NCBI GenBank assembly: GCA_030603685.1 | Contig: JAUVXG010000017.1 | Coordinates: 1-44,352 of the forward strand | Length of the DNA: 44,352 bases | Direction of reading: 5' to 3' | From: Pleomorphomonas sp. | GTDB lineage: Bacteria; Pseudomonadota; Alphaproteobacteria; Rhizobiales; Pleomorphomonadaceae | Shown here: one piece after another, positions 17,659-26,024 of the stretch | How the letters are laid out: every line of letters starts with the position of its first letter | Numbering within the stretch: position 1 is the stretch's first letter | Made by a program: the position numbers and the translations under genes | The notes under the pieces: generated by a model | Seen by the model: the letters and a program-made list of their open reading frames with translations, nothing else | The model's database searches: none | Told to the model about the DNA's origin: nothing

Positions 17659-19569
17659 TCAGCCGACGAGCGCGTGATCGTCGCGCCGGATCGCCACGAT
17701 GGTCGAGCGCGGCAGCTTGCCTTCGCCATCGGGGAAAGGCGCACCGGGATGCTGGATGCCGACGAACAGCGTCCGCTTGTCCGCCGACCAGGTCATGCCG
17801 GTGACTTCGCCGCCCTTCGGACCGGTCAGGAAGCGTTCGATGCGGCCGGTCGCCGGATCGCCGGCGAGCATCTGGTTGTTACCCTGGCCGAGGAAGTCGC
17901 CTTCGTTGCTGTCCTCACCGTCCGTCTGGATCCACAGAAGGCCGGTCGAGTCGAACATCATGCCATCAGGCGAGTTGAACATGTTGCCGGAGTTGATGTT
18001 GGACGAGCCGGCATAGGCGTCGTTGTGGACGTCCGGATTGCCGGCCATGACGAACAGGTCCCACTTGAACTTGCCGTCGGCATGATCGTCGTTGTCCGGA
18101 TACCAGCGGACGATCTGGCCATACTCGTTCTTCTCGCGCGGGTTGACGGCGTTGAGCGCCATCTCGTCGCCGCCGGCATTGGCGCGCAGCTTGCCATCCT
18201 TCATCTCGCCACGCCGGCTGTTGTTGGTCAGCGCGCAATAGGCCTCGATGGCGATCGGGTTCACGGCAACCCACTCGGGCCGGTCCATCGTCGTGGCGCC
18301 GACCTTGGAGGCCGCCTGACGGGTGAAGACGGAAATCTCGTCCGGCTTCATGCCGGTCGTCTCCGGCGTCAGCGCCAGCCACTCGCCATGGCCGTCGTCG
18401 GAGAACTTGGCGACATAGAGCGTACCCTCGTCGAGCAGCCTGGAGGTGTCGCCGCCCGGCACATAGATGCCGTTCGAAACGTACTTGTAGAGAAACTCGC
18501 CCCGCTCGTCGTCGCCCATATAGACGACCACGCGACCGTCGCGAGCGACCGCGACGGCGGCATTCTCGTGCTTGATACGGCCGAGGGCAGAGCGCTTGAT
18601 CGGCGTCGAGGAGGCGTCCGACGGATCGATCTCCACGATATAGCCGGCGCGGCGCGGCTCGTTGGGATTTTTGGAGACGTCGAAGCGAGGATCGAAAGCC
18701 TCGTAGCCGTAGCGCGTTTCGGCGGCGATGCCGTAGCGCTTGTAGTCATCGGGCATGGCGAAGTTCGGATCGGTGGAGCCGAAGTAGCCGTTGAAGTTTT
18801 CCTCGCAGGTCAGGTAGGTGCCCCAGGGCGTCTTGCCGGCGCCGCAGTTGTTGAAGGTGCCGAGGCTGTCGGTGCCGTTGGGATCGGCTGCGGTCTTGAT
18901 GAGATCCGAACCGGCGGCAGGGCCGGAAATCTTCATGGGCGTCAGATGGGTGATGCGGCGGTTGAACGGGCTGTCCAGCACGATCTCCCAGCCGTCCTTG
19001 CCTTCGGCGACTTCCATGACGGTGACGCCCTGCAGATTTTGCAGGATTTTCACGTCGTCAGCGCTCTTCGGCATACCCTTTTCGTTGTGCGGAAGGTTGG
19101 TCTCGTTGTTTACGTATTCATGGTTGACGGCGATGACCTGACGGCCACCGATCACGAACAGTTCCATGCCGTCGGTGTTCTCGCCGAAGACCTTGTCGGA
19201 GTTCTCCAGGCTGACGCCGTTGACCGGATCGATATCCGGAACACCCGAGAACAGCGGTTGTCCCCACTTGGCGAGCGGCTTCCAGGCATAGCCCTCGGGA
19301 ACGTGCACGGTGCTGTCGGTAAAGATCGGGATCGGCTTGAAGGCGAAGCGGCCGGACATGCCCTGGGCATGGGCGGCGGTGGAGCTCATCAGGTTGCCGA
19401 GCGTTCCCATGGCTGCGGCAGCCGAGCCAAAAGCCAGGACGCCGCCGAGAAAGCCGCGACGCGAGACTGCCTTTTCGACAACGCGGTCGAAATCGGTCAC
19501 GGCCGGCGGCGGGTTCTGCAGTTCATCCCACTCGTCCCAAGACAGCTTATTGGTGTCGATGTTCGTCAT
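17659..19569 (-). CDS. phoX: PhoX-family alkaline phosphatase, Tat-exported
   Basis: A 636-residue PhoX (DUF839) phosphatase that should release phosphate from organic phosphomonoesters in the periplasm using iron and calcium. A Tat signal is visible: SRRGFLGGVLAFGSAAAAMG from residue 36, with cleavage near AHAQG. Downstream are the family stretches VNHEYVNNE, NNCGAGKTPWGTYLTCEENF, GYIVEIDP and the C-terminal region DPATGRIERFLTGPKGGEVTGMTWS. The long stretch before the RR pair is usual for PhoX. It is a single-gene unit with a PHO-box-like sequence upstream, which fits induction by phosphate starvation. The next gene upstream on the same strand ends 93 bases away. Confidence 0.92.
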   Translation of the reverse strand: MTNIDTNKLSWDEWDELQNPPPAVTDFDRVVEKAVSRRGFLGGVLAFGSAAAAMGTLGNLMSSTAAHAQGMSGRFAFKPIPIFTDSTVHVPEGYAWKPLAKWGQPLFSGVPDIDPVNGVSLENSDKVFGENTDGMELFVIGGRQVIAVNHEYVNNETNLPHNEKGMPKSADDVKILQNLQGVTVMEVAEGKDGWEIVLDSPFNRRITHLTPMKISGPAAGSDLIKTAADPNGTDSLGTFNNCGAGKTPWGTYLTCEENFNGYFGSTDPNFAMPDDYKRYGIAAETRYGYEAFDPRFDVSKNPNEPRRAGYIVEIDPSDASSTPIKRSALGRIKHENAAVAVARDGRVVVYMGDDERGEFLYKYVSNGIYVPGGDTSRLLDEGTLYVAKFSDDGHGEWLALTPETTGMKPDEISVFTRQAASKVGATTMDRPEWVAVNPIAIEAYCALTNNSRRGEMKDGKLRANAGGDEMALNAVNPREKNEYGQIVRWYPDNDDHADGKFKWDLFVMAGNPDVHNDAYAGSSNINSGNMFNSPDGMMFDSTGLLWIQTDGEDSNEGDFLGQGNNQMLAGDPATGRIERFLTGPKGGEVTGMTWSADKRTLFVGIQHPGAPFPDGEGKLPRSTIVAIRRDDHALVG

Positions 19570-19622
19570 AACGGCTCTCCCCTGTTTGGAACAATTCCAG
19601 CCAAGGGGTTTACATCTGTAAA

Positions 19623-19640
19623 AATACAGATCGATGACAA
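19623..19640 (-). promoter_or_regulatory. PHO-box-like site upstream of phoX
   Basis: On the minus strand TTGTCAT-CGAT-CTGTATT, matching 11 of 14 positions of the PhoB tandem CTGTCAT-N4-CTGTCAT. It lies 54-71 bases before the phoX start. It overlaps an inverted repeat (ATCTGTA/TACAGAT, 19614-19631) that could also be a weak stop for the upstream gene. Confidence 0.6.
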
Positions 19641-19662
19641 GCCGGGAAGCTCGATCGTGGGA

Positions 19663-20628
19663 TCAGACGGAAAGCCCCAAATCGCTGAGGTCGGGGCCGC
19701 GCGGCACGATGCGCTGCGGATTGAGCGCCTTCATCGAGTAGTAGCCATGCTTGATGTGGTCGATGCTGACCGTTTCCCGGATGCCCGGAAATTCGAGAAC
19801 GCGCTTCAAGTAACCGCTGAGGCCGGGATAGTCGGCAATGCGGCGAAGATTGCATTTGAAAAGACCGTGATAGGCGGCATCGAAGCGGATCAGCGTGACG
19901 AACAGCCGGACGTCCGTCTCCGTGAACCGATTGCCATGCAGATAGAGGCGACCGTCGGCGAGCCGGGCCTCCAGTTCATCGAGCATGTCGAAGACGTCGG
20001 TGAACGCCTCGTCATAGGCGGCCTGCGTGGTGGCGAAACCCGCCCGATAGACGCCATTGGTGAGACGCGGATAGATGCGGTCGTTGAGCGCATCGATCTC
20101 CGCCGCCAGATCGGCCGGATAGAGATCGAGGTCCGACGTTGCGAGATCGCCAAAGCCGGAGTTGAGCATCCTCAGGATATCGGCCGACTCGTTGTTGACG
20201 ATGGTGCCGCGCTTCTTGTCCCACAACACCGGCACGGTGGCGCGGCCGGTGAAATGGGGATCGGCCTTGGTATAGATCTGATGAAGATAGGTGGCGCCAT
20301 TGACCGGGTCATCGGTCGCACCTGGATAATCGCCGAAGCGCCAGCCCTCATCGGTGATCATCGGCTCGACAACCGATAGGGAGATGACGCTTTCCAGCCC
20401 CCTCAACTTGCGGCCGATCAGCGTTCGCGAGGCCCAGGGGCAGATCAGCGCGATGTAGAGGTGATAGCGGCCCGCCTCGGCGGCAAAACCCGCGTCGCCG
20501 GTCGGTCCGGCCGCGCCGTCGGGCGTCACCCAGTTGCGAAAGCTGGAGGTCTGGCGGACGAAGCCGCCCTTCTCGTCCGTCTTTTCAACCGGCTTCCACT
20601 CCGCCGTCCATTTGCCGTCGACGAGCAT
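19663..20628 (-). CDS. Glutathionyl-hydroquinone reductase (Xi-class GST)
   Basis: A 321-residue Xi-class glutathione transferase of the YqjG/PcpF type, which removes glutathione from glutathionyl-hydroquinones through an active-site cysteine. The CPWA motif is at residues 63-66 (ALICPWASRTL), as in the family. Other marks are FVRQTSSFRNW near the N-terminus, VPVLWDKKRGTIVNNESADILRML, and GVYRAGFATTQAAYDEA. Length matches the family. The start has AGGAG about six bases upstream. It stands alone on the strand, with a putative EcfG promoter 66-90 bases upstream, consistent with an oxidative-stress role. Confidence 0.9.
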   Translation of the reverse strand: MLVDGKWTAEWKPVEKTDEKGGFVRQTSSFRNWVTPDGAAGPTGDAGFAAEAGRYHLYIALICPWASRTLIGRKLRGLESVISLSVVEPMITDEGWRFGDYPGATDDPVNGATYLHQIYTKADPHFTGRATVPVLWDKKRGTIVNNESADILRMLNSGFGDLATSDLDLYPADLAAEIDALNDRIYPRLTNGVYRAGFATTQAAYDEAFTDVFDMLDELEARLADGRLYLHGNRFTETDVRLFVTLIRFDAAYHGLFKCNLRRIADYPGLSGYLKRVLEFPGIRETVSIDHIKHGYYSMKALNPQRIVPRGPDLSDLGLSV

Positions 20629-20693
20629 GGAGGTCTCCTGTCTGGTTGGTGGGATGGACACGAGCGCTGTGTTCGATCCGATATCGTAACCGT

Positions 20694-20718
20694 AACTGCT
20701 CGTTGCAACCCAGGTTCC
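20694..20718 (-). promoter_or_regulatory. Putative EcfG promoter of the glutathionyl-hydroquinone reductase gene
   Basis: On the minus strand GGAAC (20718-20714), 17 bases, GTT (20696-20694). It lies in the 270-base gap between this gene and the divergent ABC operon. Confidence 0.5.
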
Positions 20719-20869
20719 ATCGAATGATGCGAACGGCGCCGGGGCGAAGGCGATCGTATCTTCCGCGGAGGCGCCGCGCGTTCCGCTGCGTTCCGCTCAG
20801 CCTCTGTCATCGGGCTGTAACGATCGGCGTCTATCGGAAGAAGCCAGGACGGAACGAACTGCAAGGACG

Positions 20870-20887
20870 CTTGCACAGCTGTGCAAG
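20870..20887. promoter_or_regulatory. Perfect 18-bp palindrome, likely LacI-family operator
   Basis: CTTGCACAGCTGTGCAAG is a perfect palindrome ending 11 bases before the ATG of the first gene of the plus-strand operon. Symmetry, length and TTG...CAA ends fit a LacI-family operator, and the operon encodes a LacI-type regulator (24972-26024). Binding here would also mask the ribosome site region. Confidence 0.6.
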
Positions 20888-20898
20888 GCGCTGGAAGA

Positions 20899-22053
20899 AT
20901 GACCGACGACGCCTACCTCAACCTTCGCGGCATCGACGCCGGTTACAGCCGGACACGGGTGCTCGAGGGCATCGACCTCTCGATCGGCAAGGGCGAGTTC
21001 GTGGCGCTGCTCGGCGCCTCGGGCTGCGGCAAGACGACGCTTCTGCGCACCATCGCCGGCTTCGCCCTGCCCAGCGCCGGCAGCATCCAGGTCGGAGATC
21101 GCGACGTCACCCGCCTGCCACCCGACAAGCGCGGCATGGCCATGGTGTTCCAGTCCTATGCTCTCTGGCCTCACATGACGGCCGCGCGCAACATCGGCTA
21201 CGGCCTTCGCCTCAAGGGCTGGCGGCGCGAGGCGATCGCCGCCCGTGTCGCCGAGATGGAGGCCCTCCTCGGTCTCGAAGGGCTCGGCGCTCGCAAACCG
21301 TCGGAACTGTCCGGCGGCCAGCGCCAGCGTGTCGCGCTCGGCCGAGCTCTGGCGGTCGATCCGGACATCCTGCTGCTCGACGAGCCGCTGTCGAACCTTG
21401 ATGCCCGCATCCGCCTGACGGTGCGTCACGAAATCCGCGCCCTGCAGCAGCGGCTCGGCATCACCACCATTCACGTCACCCACGATCGCGAGGAGGCCAT
21501 GGTGATGGCCGATCGCATCGTCATTCTCGACAAGGGGCGCATCGCCCAGCTCGGCACGCCCCAGGCCATCTACACCCGGCCGGCGTCGGCCTTCGTCGCC
21601 GCCTTCATGGGTGCCGAGAACGTCGTCCATCTCGATGCCATCTGCTCCGGCCAACGCGTCGACATCGCCGCCGGGCCGCTCTTCAGGGCGGCCAGTCTCC
21701 TGCTCGATCAGCCAGCGCCCGCCAGCGGCAGGCTTGAGGCGCGGTTCCGCTCCGAGCGGCTGCACCTCCGGCGCCTCGACGAGATATCTCCGGAAGACGG
21801 CAACGCCATCGAGTTGATCGGCCGCGTCGAGGCCGTCGTCTATCCCGGCGGCGAATGGCGTCACACCGTCCGCATCGGCGATGGCTCGGTTCTCGTCGAC
21901 GGCACCGAAGCCCTGCCTCCCGGCACTGAAGTGATCGTCCGGGTCCCGACCAACGGACTCTTTCTGTTTGCCTCGCCGGTCGATGCGCCGACCGGCACCC
22001 CGCCATCCGCAACCGACGAGCCTTCGCCGGTTCGGGAACGACTGACCGCCTGA
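20899..22053 (+). CDS. ABC transporter ATPase (MalK/PotA type)
   Basis: A 384-residue ATPase that drives import by the two permeases encoded downstream. Walker A is GASGCGKT, the Q-loop FQSYALWPHMT, the signature LSGGQRQRVALGRAL, Walker B ILLLDEPLSNLD and the switch histidine HVTHDREEA. The C-terminal 130 residues are a TOBE-type regulatory domain (ELIGRVEAVVYPGGEWRHTV). I chose the ATG; a GTG six codons earlier would put the 18-bp palindrome partly inside the gene. The order ATPase, binding protein, two permeases resembles iron, polyamine and phosphonate/glycerophosphate importers. Confidence 0.9.
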   Translation: MTDDAYLNLRGIDAGYSRTRVLEGIDLSIGKGEFVALLGASGCGKTTLLRTIAGFALPSAGSIQVGDRDVTRLPPDKRGMAMVFQSYALWPHMTAARNIGYGLRLKGWRREAIAARVAEMEALLGLEGLGARKPSELSGGQRQRVALGRALAVDPDILLLDEPLSNLDARIRLTVRHEIRALQQRLGITTIHVTHDREEAMVMADRIVILDKGRIAQLGTPQAIYTRPASAFVAAFMGAENVVHLDAICSGQRVDIAAGPLFRAASLLLDQPAPASGRLEARFRSERLHLRRLDEISPEDGNAIELIGRVEAVVYPGGEWRHTVRIGDGSVLVDGTEALPPGTEVIVRVPTNGLFLFASPVDAPTGTPPSATDEPSPVRERLTA

Positions 22054-22089
22054 CAACCAGAATCCAACGATCGAAATCGGAGTCGCGTC

Positions 22090-23229
22090 ATGAACAAGCT
22101 GTTGCTCAACTCCACGGTGGCGCTCGCCATCCTCGCCTCGCCGGCCGCTGCCGCCGAGCTGACCGTGATCACCGCCGGCGACCAGAACATGGTCGATTAC
22201 ATCAACGATTACCTGGCCCCGCTATTCGAGCAGCAGAATCCGGGCAACACCGTCCGCGCCGTCGGCACGGGTCCGGGCGACGCCGGTTCGCAGAAGATCC
22301 TCGAGCGCTTCGACGCCCAGGCCAAGGCCGATGCCGCCACCTGGGACACCGACGTCGCCATCGTCCACGAGAAGTTCGCCGGCCCGATGGTCCAGGCCGG
22401 TTATCTCGAGGCCTATCGCGACAAGATCGCTACCGGCAAGCTGGTGACGCGCGCCAACGCCGACAATGCCCTGGGCACGGACGTCAAGGGCTACGTCATG
22501 CCGATGTTCAACAGCCAGACGGCCGTCGCCTACAACCCGGCGCTGGTTCCGAACCCGCCCAGGAGCTATGCCGAGATCGCCGAATGGGCGAAGGCCCATC
22601 CCGGCCAGTTCGGCTACAACGGCATCAAGGGCGGCGCCTCGGGCGTCAGCTTCGTGATGGGCTGGGTCTACGCCTTCTCGGGCAGCGATGCCCAGAAGCT
22701 GATGTACGGCCCGTTCGACAAGGCCGAGGAAGCCAATTGGGACGACGCCTTCGCCGGTCTCAAGGAGTTCACCAAGTCGGCCACGCTGACGCCGGGCAAC
22801 GCCGGCACGCTGGACCTTCTGTCGCGCGGCGAGATCGCCCTCGGGCCGGTTTGGGTCGACATGTTCTACTCCTGGCAGGCCGACGGCCGCCTTCCGCCCG
22901 AGCTGAAGCTGGTGCTTCCCGCCCCCGGCATGCCCGGTCAGCCGATGCACTACGTCATCCCGGCCAAGGCTCCGAACAAGGAACTTGCCGAGAAGTTCGT
23001 CGAACTGGCCACCTCGCCGAAGGTGCAGGCCGAGGGCATCGTCAAGAAGTTCAACTGGTACCCCGGCATCGACGCCGACAAGGTCAAGGCCGAGCTGGAC
23101 GACGCCACGTGGAACAAGCTGTTCGTCGACATCACGCCGGCCGATCTCGCCGAGAAGGGCAAGCCTTTCCCGCTCGCCCCGTACAACACGGCCATTCTCG
23201 AGGCTTACGAGGCCAAGGTCGCCAACTGA
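22090..23229 (+). CDS. ABC transporter periplasmic binding protein (family 1)
   Basis: A 379-residue extracellular solute-binding protein. A signal peptide (MNKLLLNSTVALAILASPAAAAE) is cleaved near residue 22. The mature protein begins LTVITAGDQNMVDYINDYLAPLF and carries YNPALVPNPPRSYAEIAEWAKAHP, typical of family 1 proteins that bind polyamines, iron complexes or organophosphates. The ligand cannot be read directly; the downstream phosphatase and phosphodiesterase suggest a phosphorylated compound. It is 36 bases after the ATPase gene and followed by a hairpin before the permease genes. Confidence 0.88.
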   Translation: MNKLLLNSTVALAILASPAAAAELTVITAGDQNMVDYINDYLAPLFEQQNPGNTVRAVGTGPGDAGSQKILERFDAQAKADAATWDTDVAIVHEKFAGPMVQAGYLEAYRDKIATGKLVTRANADNALGTDVKGYVMPMFNSQTAVAYNPALVPNPPRSYAEIAEWAKAHPGQFGYNGIKGGASGVSFVMGWVYAFSGSDAQKLMYGPFDKAEEANWDDAFAGLKEFTKSATLTPGNAGTLDLLSRGEIALGPVWVDMFYSWQADGRLPPELKLVLPAPGMPGQPMHYVIPAKAPNKELAEKFVELATSPKVQAEGIVKKFNWYPGIDADKVKAELDDATWNKLFVDITPADLAEKGKPFPLAPYNTAILEAYEAKVAN

Positions 23230-23246
23230 GTAGCCCATCCATGAGG

Positions 23247-23271
23247 GACCGCTCCGCCCTGCGGGGCGGTC
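23247..23271 (+). other. Intercistronic hairpin after the binding-protein gene
   Basis: Nine-base-pair stem (GACCGCTCC / GGGGCGGTC with one G-U pair) and a 7-base loop between the binding-protein and permease genes. Such structures often protect the 5' part of an operon mRNA so that the binding protein is made in excess. Confidence 0.55.
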
Positions 23272-23301
23272 TCCTTCACCAAACGCTTTCCGGATAAGCC
23301 G

Positions 23302-24120
23302 ATGGCACGTCTTCTCGGCCCACTGCTGGTCTCACCGGCGCTGATCATCATTCTCCTTCTCTTCATGCTGCCGCTCGCCGCCTCGGTGATTGGCGCGTTC
23401 GAAGTGGAAGCAGCCTATGGCCTCGGCAACTTCACCAAAGCCTACGATTTCTCCACGCAGGACATCGTCTTCACGGCGGTGATCGTCGGCCTGTCGGCGC
23501 TTCTGACCGGTCTTCTCGCCATTGCCATCGGCGGCTATCTGACGCTTGGCGAGAATCCCACCGCCGTCGCCATCCTGCGCTGGCTCTATCGCTGGCCGAT
23601 GTTCATTCCGTTCATCGTCGTCGGGCAGATCCTGCGCACCTTCCTCGCCAAGAGCGGTCTGCTCAATTCGACGCTCATCGCGCTCGGCCTCATCGATCCG
23701 CTTTCCGCCACGAGCTACCTCGACTGGCGCGGCGTCGTCATCGCCTTCGTCTGGAAGCAGACGCCCTTCGTGGCGCTGATGGTGGCCGGCGCCATGGCCT
23801 CGCTCGACCGCGGCACCATAGAAGCGGCTCGCAACCTCGGCGCCTCCCGCCTGCGCATCCTTGTCGAAATCATCGTGCCGCAGGTGACGACCACGCTGCT
23901 GGTCGGCCTCGTTCTGTCCTTCGTCACGATGATGGGCGTGCTGTCGGTCCCCCTGATGATCAACGCTCAGGCGCCCACCATGATCACCGCCGACATCGCC
24001 TTCCGTCTCAGCACCTACCGCGACTATGGCGTCGCTAACGCGCTTGGCCTGATCTCGCTGGCCATCAGCGGCGTCGCGGCCTGGTTCTATCTCCGCGTCA
24101 ACATGAGGCAGGGCCGATGA
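23302..24120 (+). CDS. ABC transporter permease 1
   Basis: A 272-residue binding-protein-dependent permease with about six membrane segments, from LLVSPALIIILLLFMLPLAASVIGAF to ALGLISLAISGVAAWFYLRV. The ATPase-contacting EAA loop reads EAARNLGASRLRILVEIIVPQ (around residues 174-194). Its stop overlaps the next start by four bases (ATGA), so the two permeases are translationally coupled and likely form a heterodimer. Confidence 0.9.
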   Translation: MARLLGPLLVSPALIIILLLFMLPLAASVIGAFEVEAAYGLGNFTKAYDFSTQDIVFTAVIVGLSALLTGLLAIAIGGYLTLGENPTAVAILRWLYRWPMFIPFIVVGQILRTFLAKSGLLNSTLIALGLIDPLSATSYLDWRGVVIAFVWKQTPFVALMVAGAMASLDRGTIEAARNLGASRLRILVEIIVPQVTTTLLVGLVLSFVTMMGVLSVPLMINAQAPTMITADIAFRLSTYRDYGVANALGLISLAISGVAAWFYLRVNMRQGR

Positions 24121-24962
24121 GCGCCGTTTTTGCCGCCCCTCGCGATGTGGTTTCCCTGCGCAACTTCCTTTGGTGGATACTGCGCGCGGCCATCCTCGGC
24201 GCGCTGGCTTTCGTCATCTTCGGACCGCTGTTCAACATGCTGATCTGGACGGTGGCCGAGCGCTGGTACTTTCCGCATACGCTGCCCATCGACTACGGCT
24301 TCAGCTACTGGGGCCGGGTGTTCTCACCGCGCGGCAACGCGCTGCAGTCGCTCGTCGCCTCGATCAGCATCGCGCTGTTCACCGTGGCAGGTTCGTTGGC
24401 GCTCGCCATTCCGGCCGGCTATGCCCTCGCCCGCCTGAAGCTGCCGCTGAGGAGCCTTGTGTTGCTCGCCTTCCTGCTGCCGCAGGCGTTTCCCAACCTG
24501 CCGGTCTACGTCAACATCGCGAGACTGTTCTACGAGATCGGCCTCAACGGCACCGTCCTCGGCGTCGTGCTGGTGCACGTGACGCACGGCCTCGTCTATG
24601 CCGTCTGGATTGCCTCGGCCGCCTTCTCCGCCGTGGACCGGGATCTGGAACTGGCCGCCCGCAACCTCGGCGCTTCCGGCCTCAAGGCCTTCGCCGACGT
24701 GACGCTGCCGCTGGCTGCCCCCGGCCTGATGGCCAGCGCCATCTTCGTCTTCCTTGAGTCGCTCGACGAGTTCACCGGCAGCTATTTCGTCGGCGCGCCG
24801 GACGTGACGACCCTGCCGCTCTTGCTTTACTCGGCGGGTGCCGGCGGCAACTACCAGATCGCCTCGATCACCGCGCTGCTGCTGCTCGTCCCGTCCATCG
24901 CCTTCATGCTGGTGGTGGAGAAGTTCCTGCGAGCCGATGTGCTCGCCAAGGTGGGGCAGTAG
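24117..24962 (+). CDS. ABC transporter permease 2
   Basis: A 281-residue permease, partner of the preceding one. Membrane segments begin at ILRAAILGALAFVIFGPLFNML and end at ALLLLVPSIAFMLVVEKFL. The EAA-like loop is ELAARNLGASGLKAFADVTLPLAAPG (about residues 179-204). The LacI-type regulator gene starts nine bases after its stop. Confidence 0.9.
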   Translation: MSAVFAAPRDVVSLRNFLWWILRAAILGALAFVIFGPLFNMLIWTVAERWYFPHTLPIDYGFSYWGRVFSPRGNALQSLVASISIALFTVAGSLALAIPAGYALARLKLPLRSLVLLAFLLPQAFPNLPVYVNIARLFYEIGLNGTVLGVVLVHVTHGLVYAVWIASAAFSAVDRDLELAARNLGASGLKAFADVTLPLAAPGLMASAIFVFLESLDEFTGSYFVGAPDVTTLPLLLYSAGAGGNYQIASITALLLLVPSIAFMLVVEKFLRADVLAKVGQ

Positions 24963-24971
24963 GCTTTCTCC

Positions 24972-26024
24972 ATGACCGACGCCCCCAACGGCAAAAGCCA
25001 CCCTGCCCCGCGCTTCGTGAGCGCCCGCGACGTCGCCGAACTTGCCGGCGTGTCGCGATCGGCCGTCTCGCGTGCCTTTACGCCAGGGGCTTCCGTCGCG
25101 CCGGAAACGCGCGAGAAGATCATGGAGGCCGCCACCCGTCTCGGCTATCAGGTCAACGACCTCGCCCGAGGGTTGCTCGCCAATCGCAGTCGAATCGTCG
25201 GCTTGGTCGCCACCAAGCCGGAGGTAGGCTTTCGCGCCCACCTGACCGCCGCGCTGGCCGCCGTGCTGATCCGGCGCGGCTCGGTCCCCGTGCTCATCAA
25301 CGCCGGCGAGACGACTGAGGAGACCGAGGCGGCCCAGCGCACTCTGTTCGGCCACCGCGCCGAGGCCGTCATCGTGCTGTCGGGCTCTCCACCGTCCTCC
25401 TTCATCGAGCTCGCCCGATCGAATGGTCTGCCGCTGGTCGCCATTGGCCGCGAGGCGCCGGAAATCGACCTCATCCAGACCGACAACGCCGCCGCCGCGC
25501 GGGCGCTTGCCGCCGCATTCGTCGAGGCCGGACACAAGCGCCTGGCCTTTGCCGGGTCGGAGAGCGGCACGCCGGCCATCGTCGAACGCGAGCAGGCCTT
25601 CGTCGCCGAGGCAACCCGGCTGGGCGCCGACGTCGCCGTGGCGCGCGGGCCCGACACGGACTACGCGGGAGGCCTTCTGGCGGCGGAGCGCCTGTTCACG
25701 GCGGACGAAAGACCGAGTGCCGTGTTCGCCGTCAACGACCTCGTCGCCTTTGCGCTGATCGATCACCTGAAGGGCCGGCTCGGCCTGCGCATTCCCGAGA
25801 ACGTAGCGGTGGTCGGCTTTGACGATCTGCCGGAAGCCGCCTGGCTCGGCTACCGCCTCACCACCTTCCGTCAAGATCCGCTGGATCTCGCCGAACAGGC
25901 GGTCGCGCTGCTGGAAAACCGCGCCGCCGAACCGTCCGCCGCGCCGGTAAGCCTGCGCATCGAAGCCCGGCTGATGATACGCGACACTTTCCGGCCGGTG
26001 GCCGATGGAGCACCCGCATCTTGA
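24972..26024 (+). CDS. LacI-family transcriptional regulator
   Basis: A 350-residue LacI/GalR-type repressor. The helix-turn-helix is at about residues 17-40 (SARDVAELAGVSRSAVSRAF), followed by the hinge region (DLARGLLANRSRIVGLV) and a periplasmic-binding-protein-like sensor domain ending VAVVGFDDLPEAAWLGYRLTTF. It lies inside the importer operon, between the second permease and the phosphatase, so it probably controls its own operon through the palindrome at 20870-20887. The effector is likely the imported compound or a breakdown product. Confidence 0.9.
   Translation: MTDAPNGKSHPAPRFVSARDVAELAGVSRSAVSRAFTPGASVAPETREKIMEAATRLGYQVNDLARGLLANRSRIVGLVATKPEVGFRAHLTAALAAVLIRRGSVPVLINAGETTEETEAAQRTLFGHRAEAVIVLSGSPPSSFIELARSNGLPLVAIGREAPEIDLIQTDNAAAARALAAAFVEAGHKRLAFAGSESGTPAIVEREQAFVAEATRLGADVAVARGPDTDYAGGLLAAERLFTADERPSAVFAVNDLVAFALIDHLKGRLGLRIPENVAVVGFDDLPEAAWLGYRLTTFRQDPLDLAEQAVALLENRAAEPSAAPVSLRIEARLMIRDTFRPVADGAPAS

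Noticed and set aside
17602-20379. A 925-codon open frame on the plus strand opposite phoX and the glutathionyl-hydroquinone reductase gene
   Set aside because: It is antisense to two well-supported genes, has low-complexity Val/Gly/Asp/Arg-rich sequence, no domain and no ribosome site. Such frames arise from third-position GC bias.
24324-25874. A 516-codon minus-strand frame opposite permease 2 and the LacI gene
   Set aside because: Antisense to two well-supported genes and without recognisable content.
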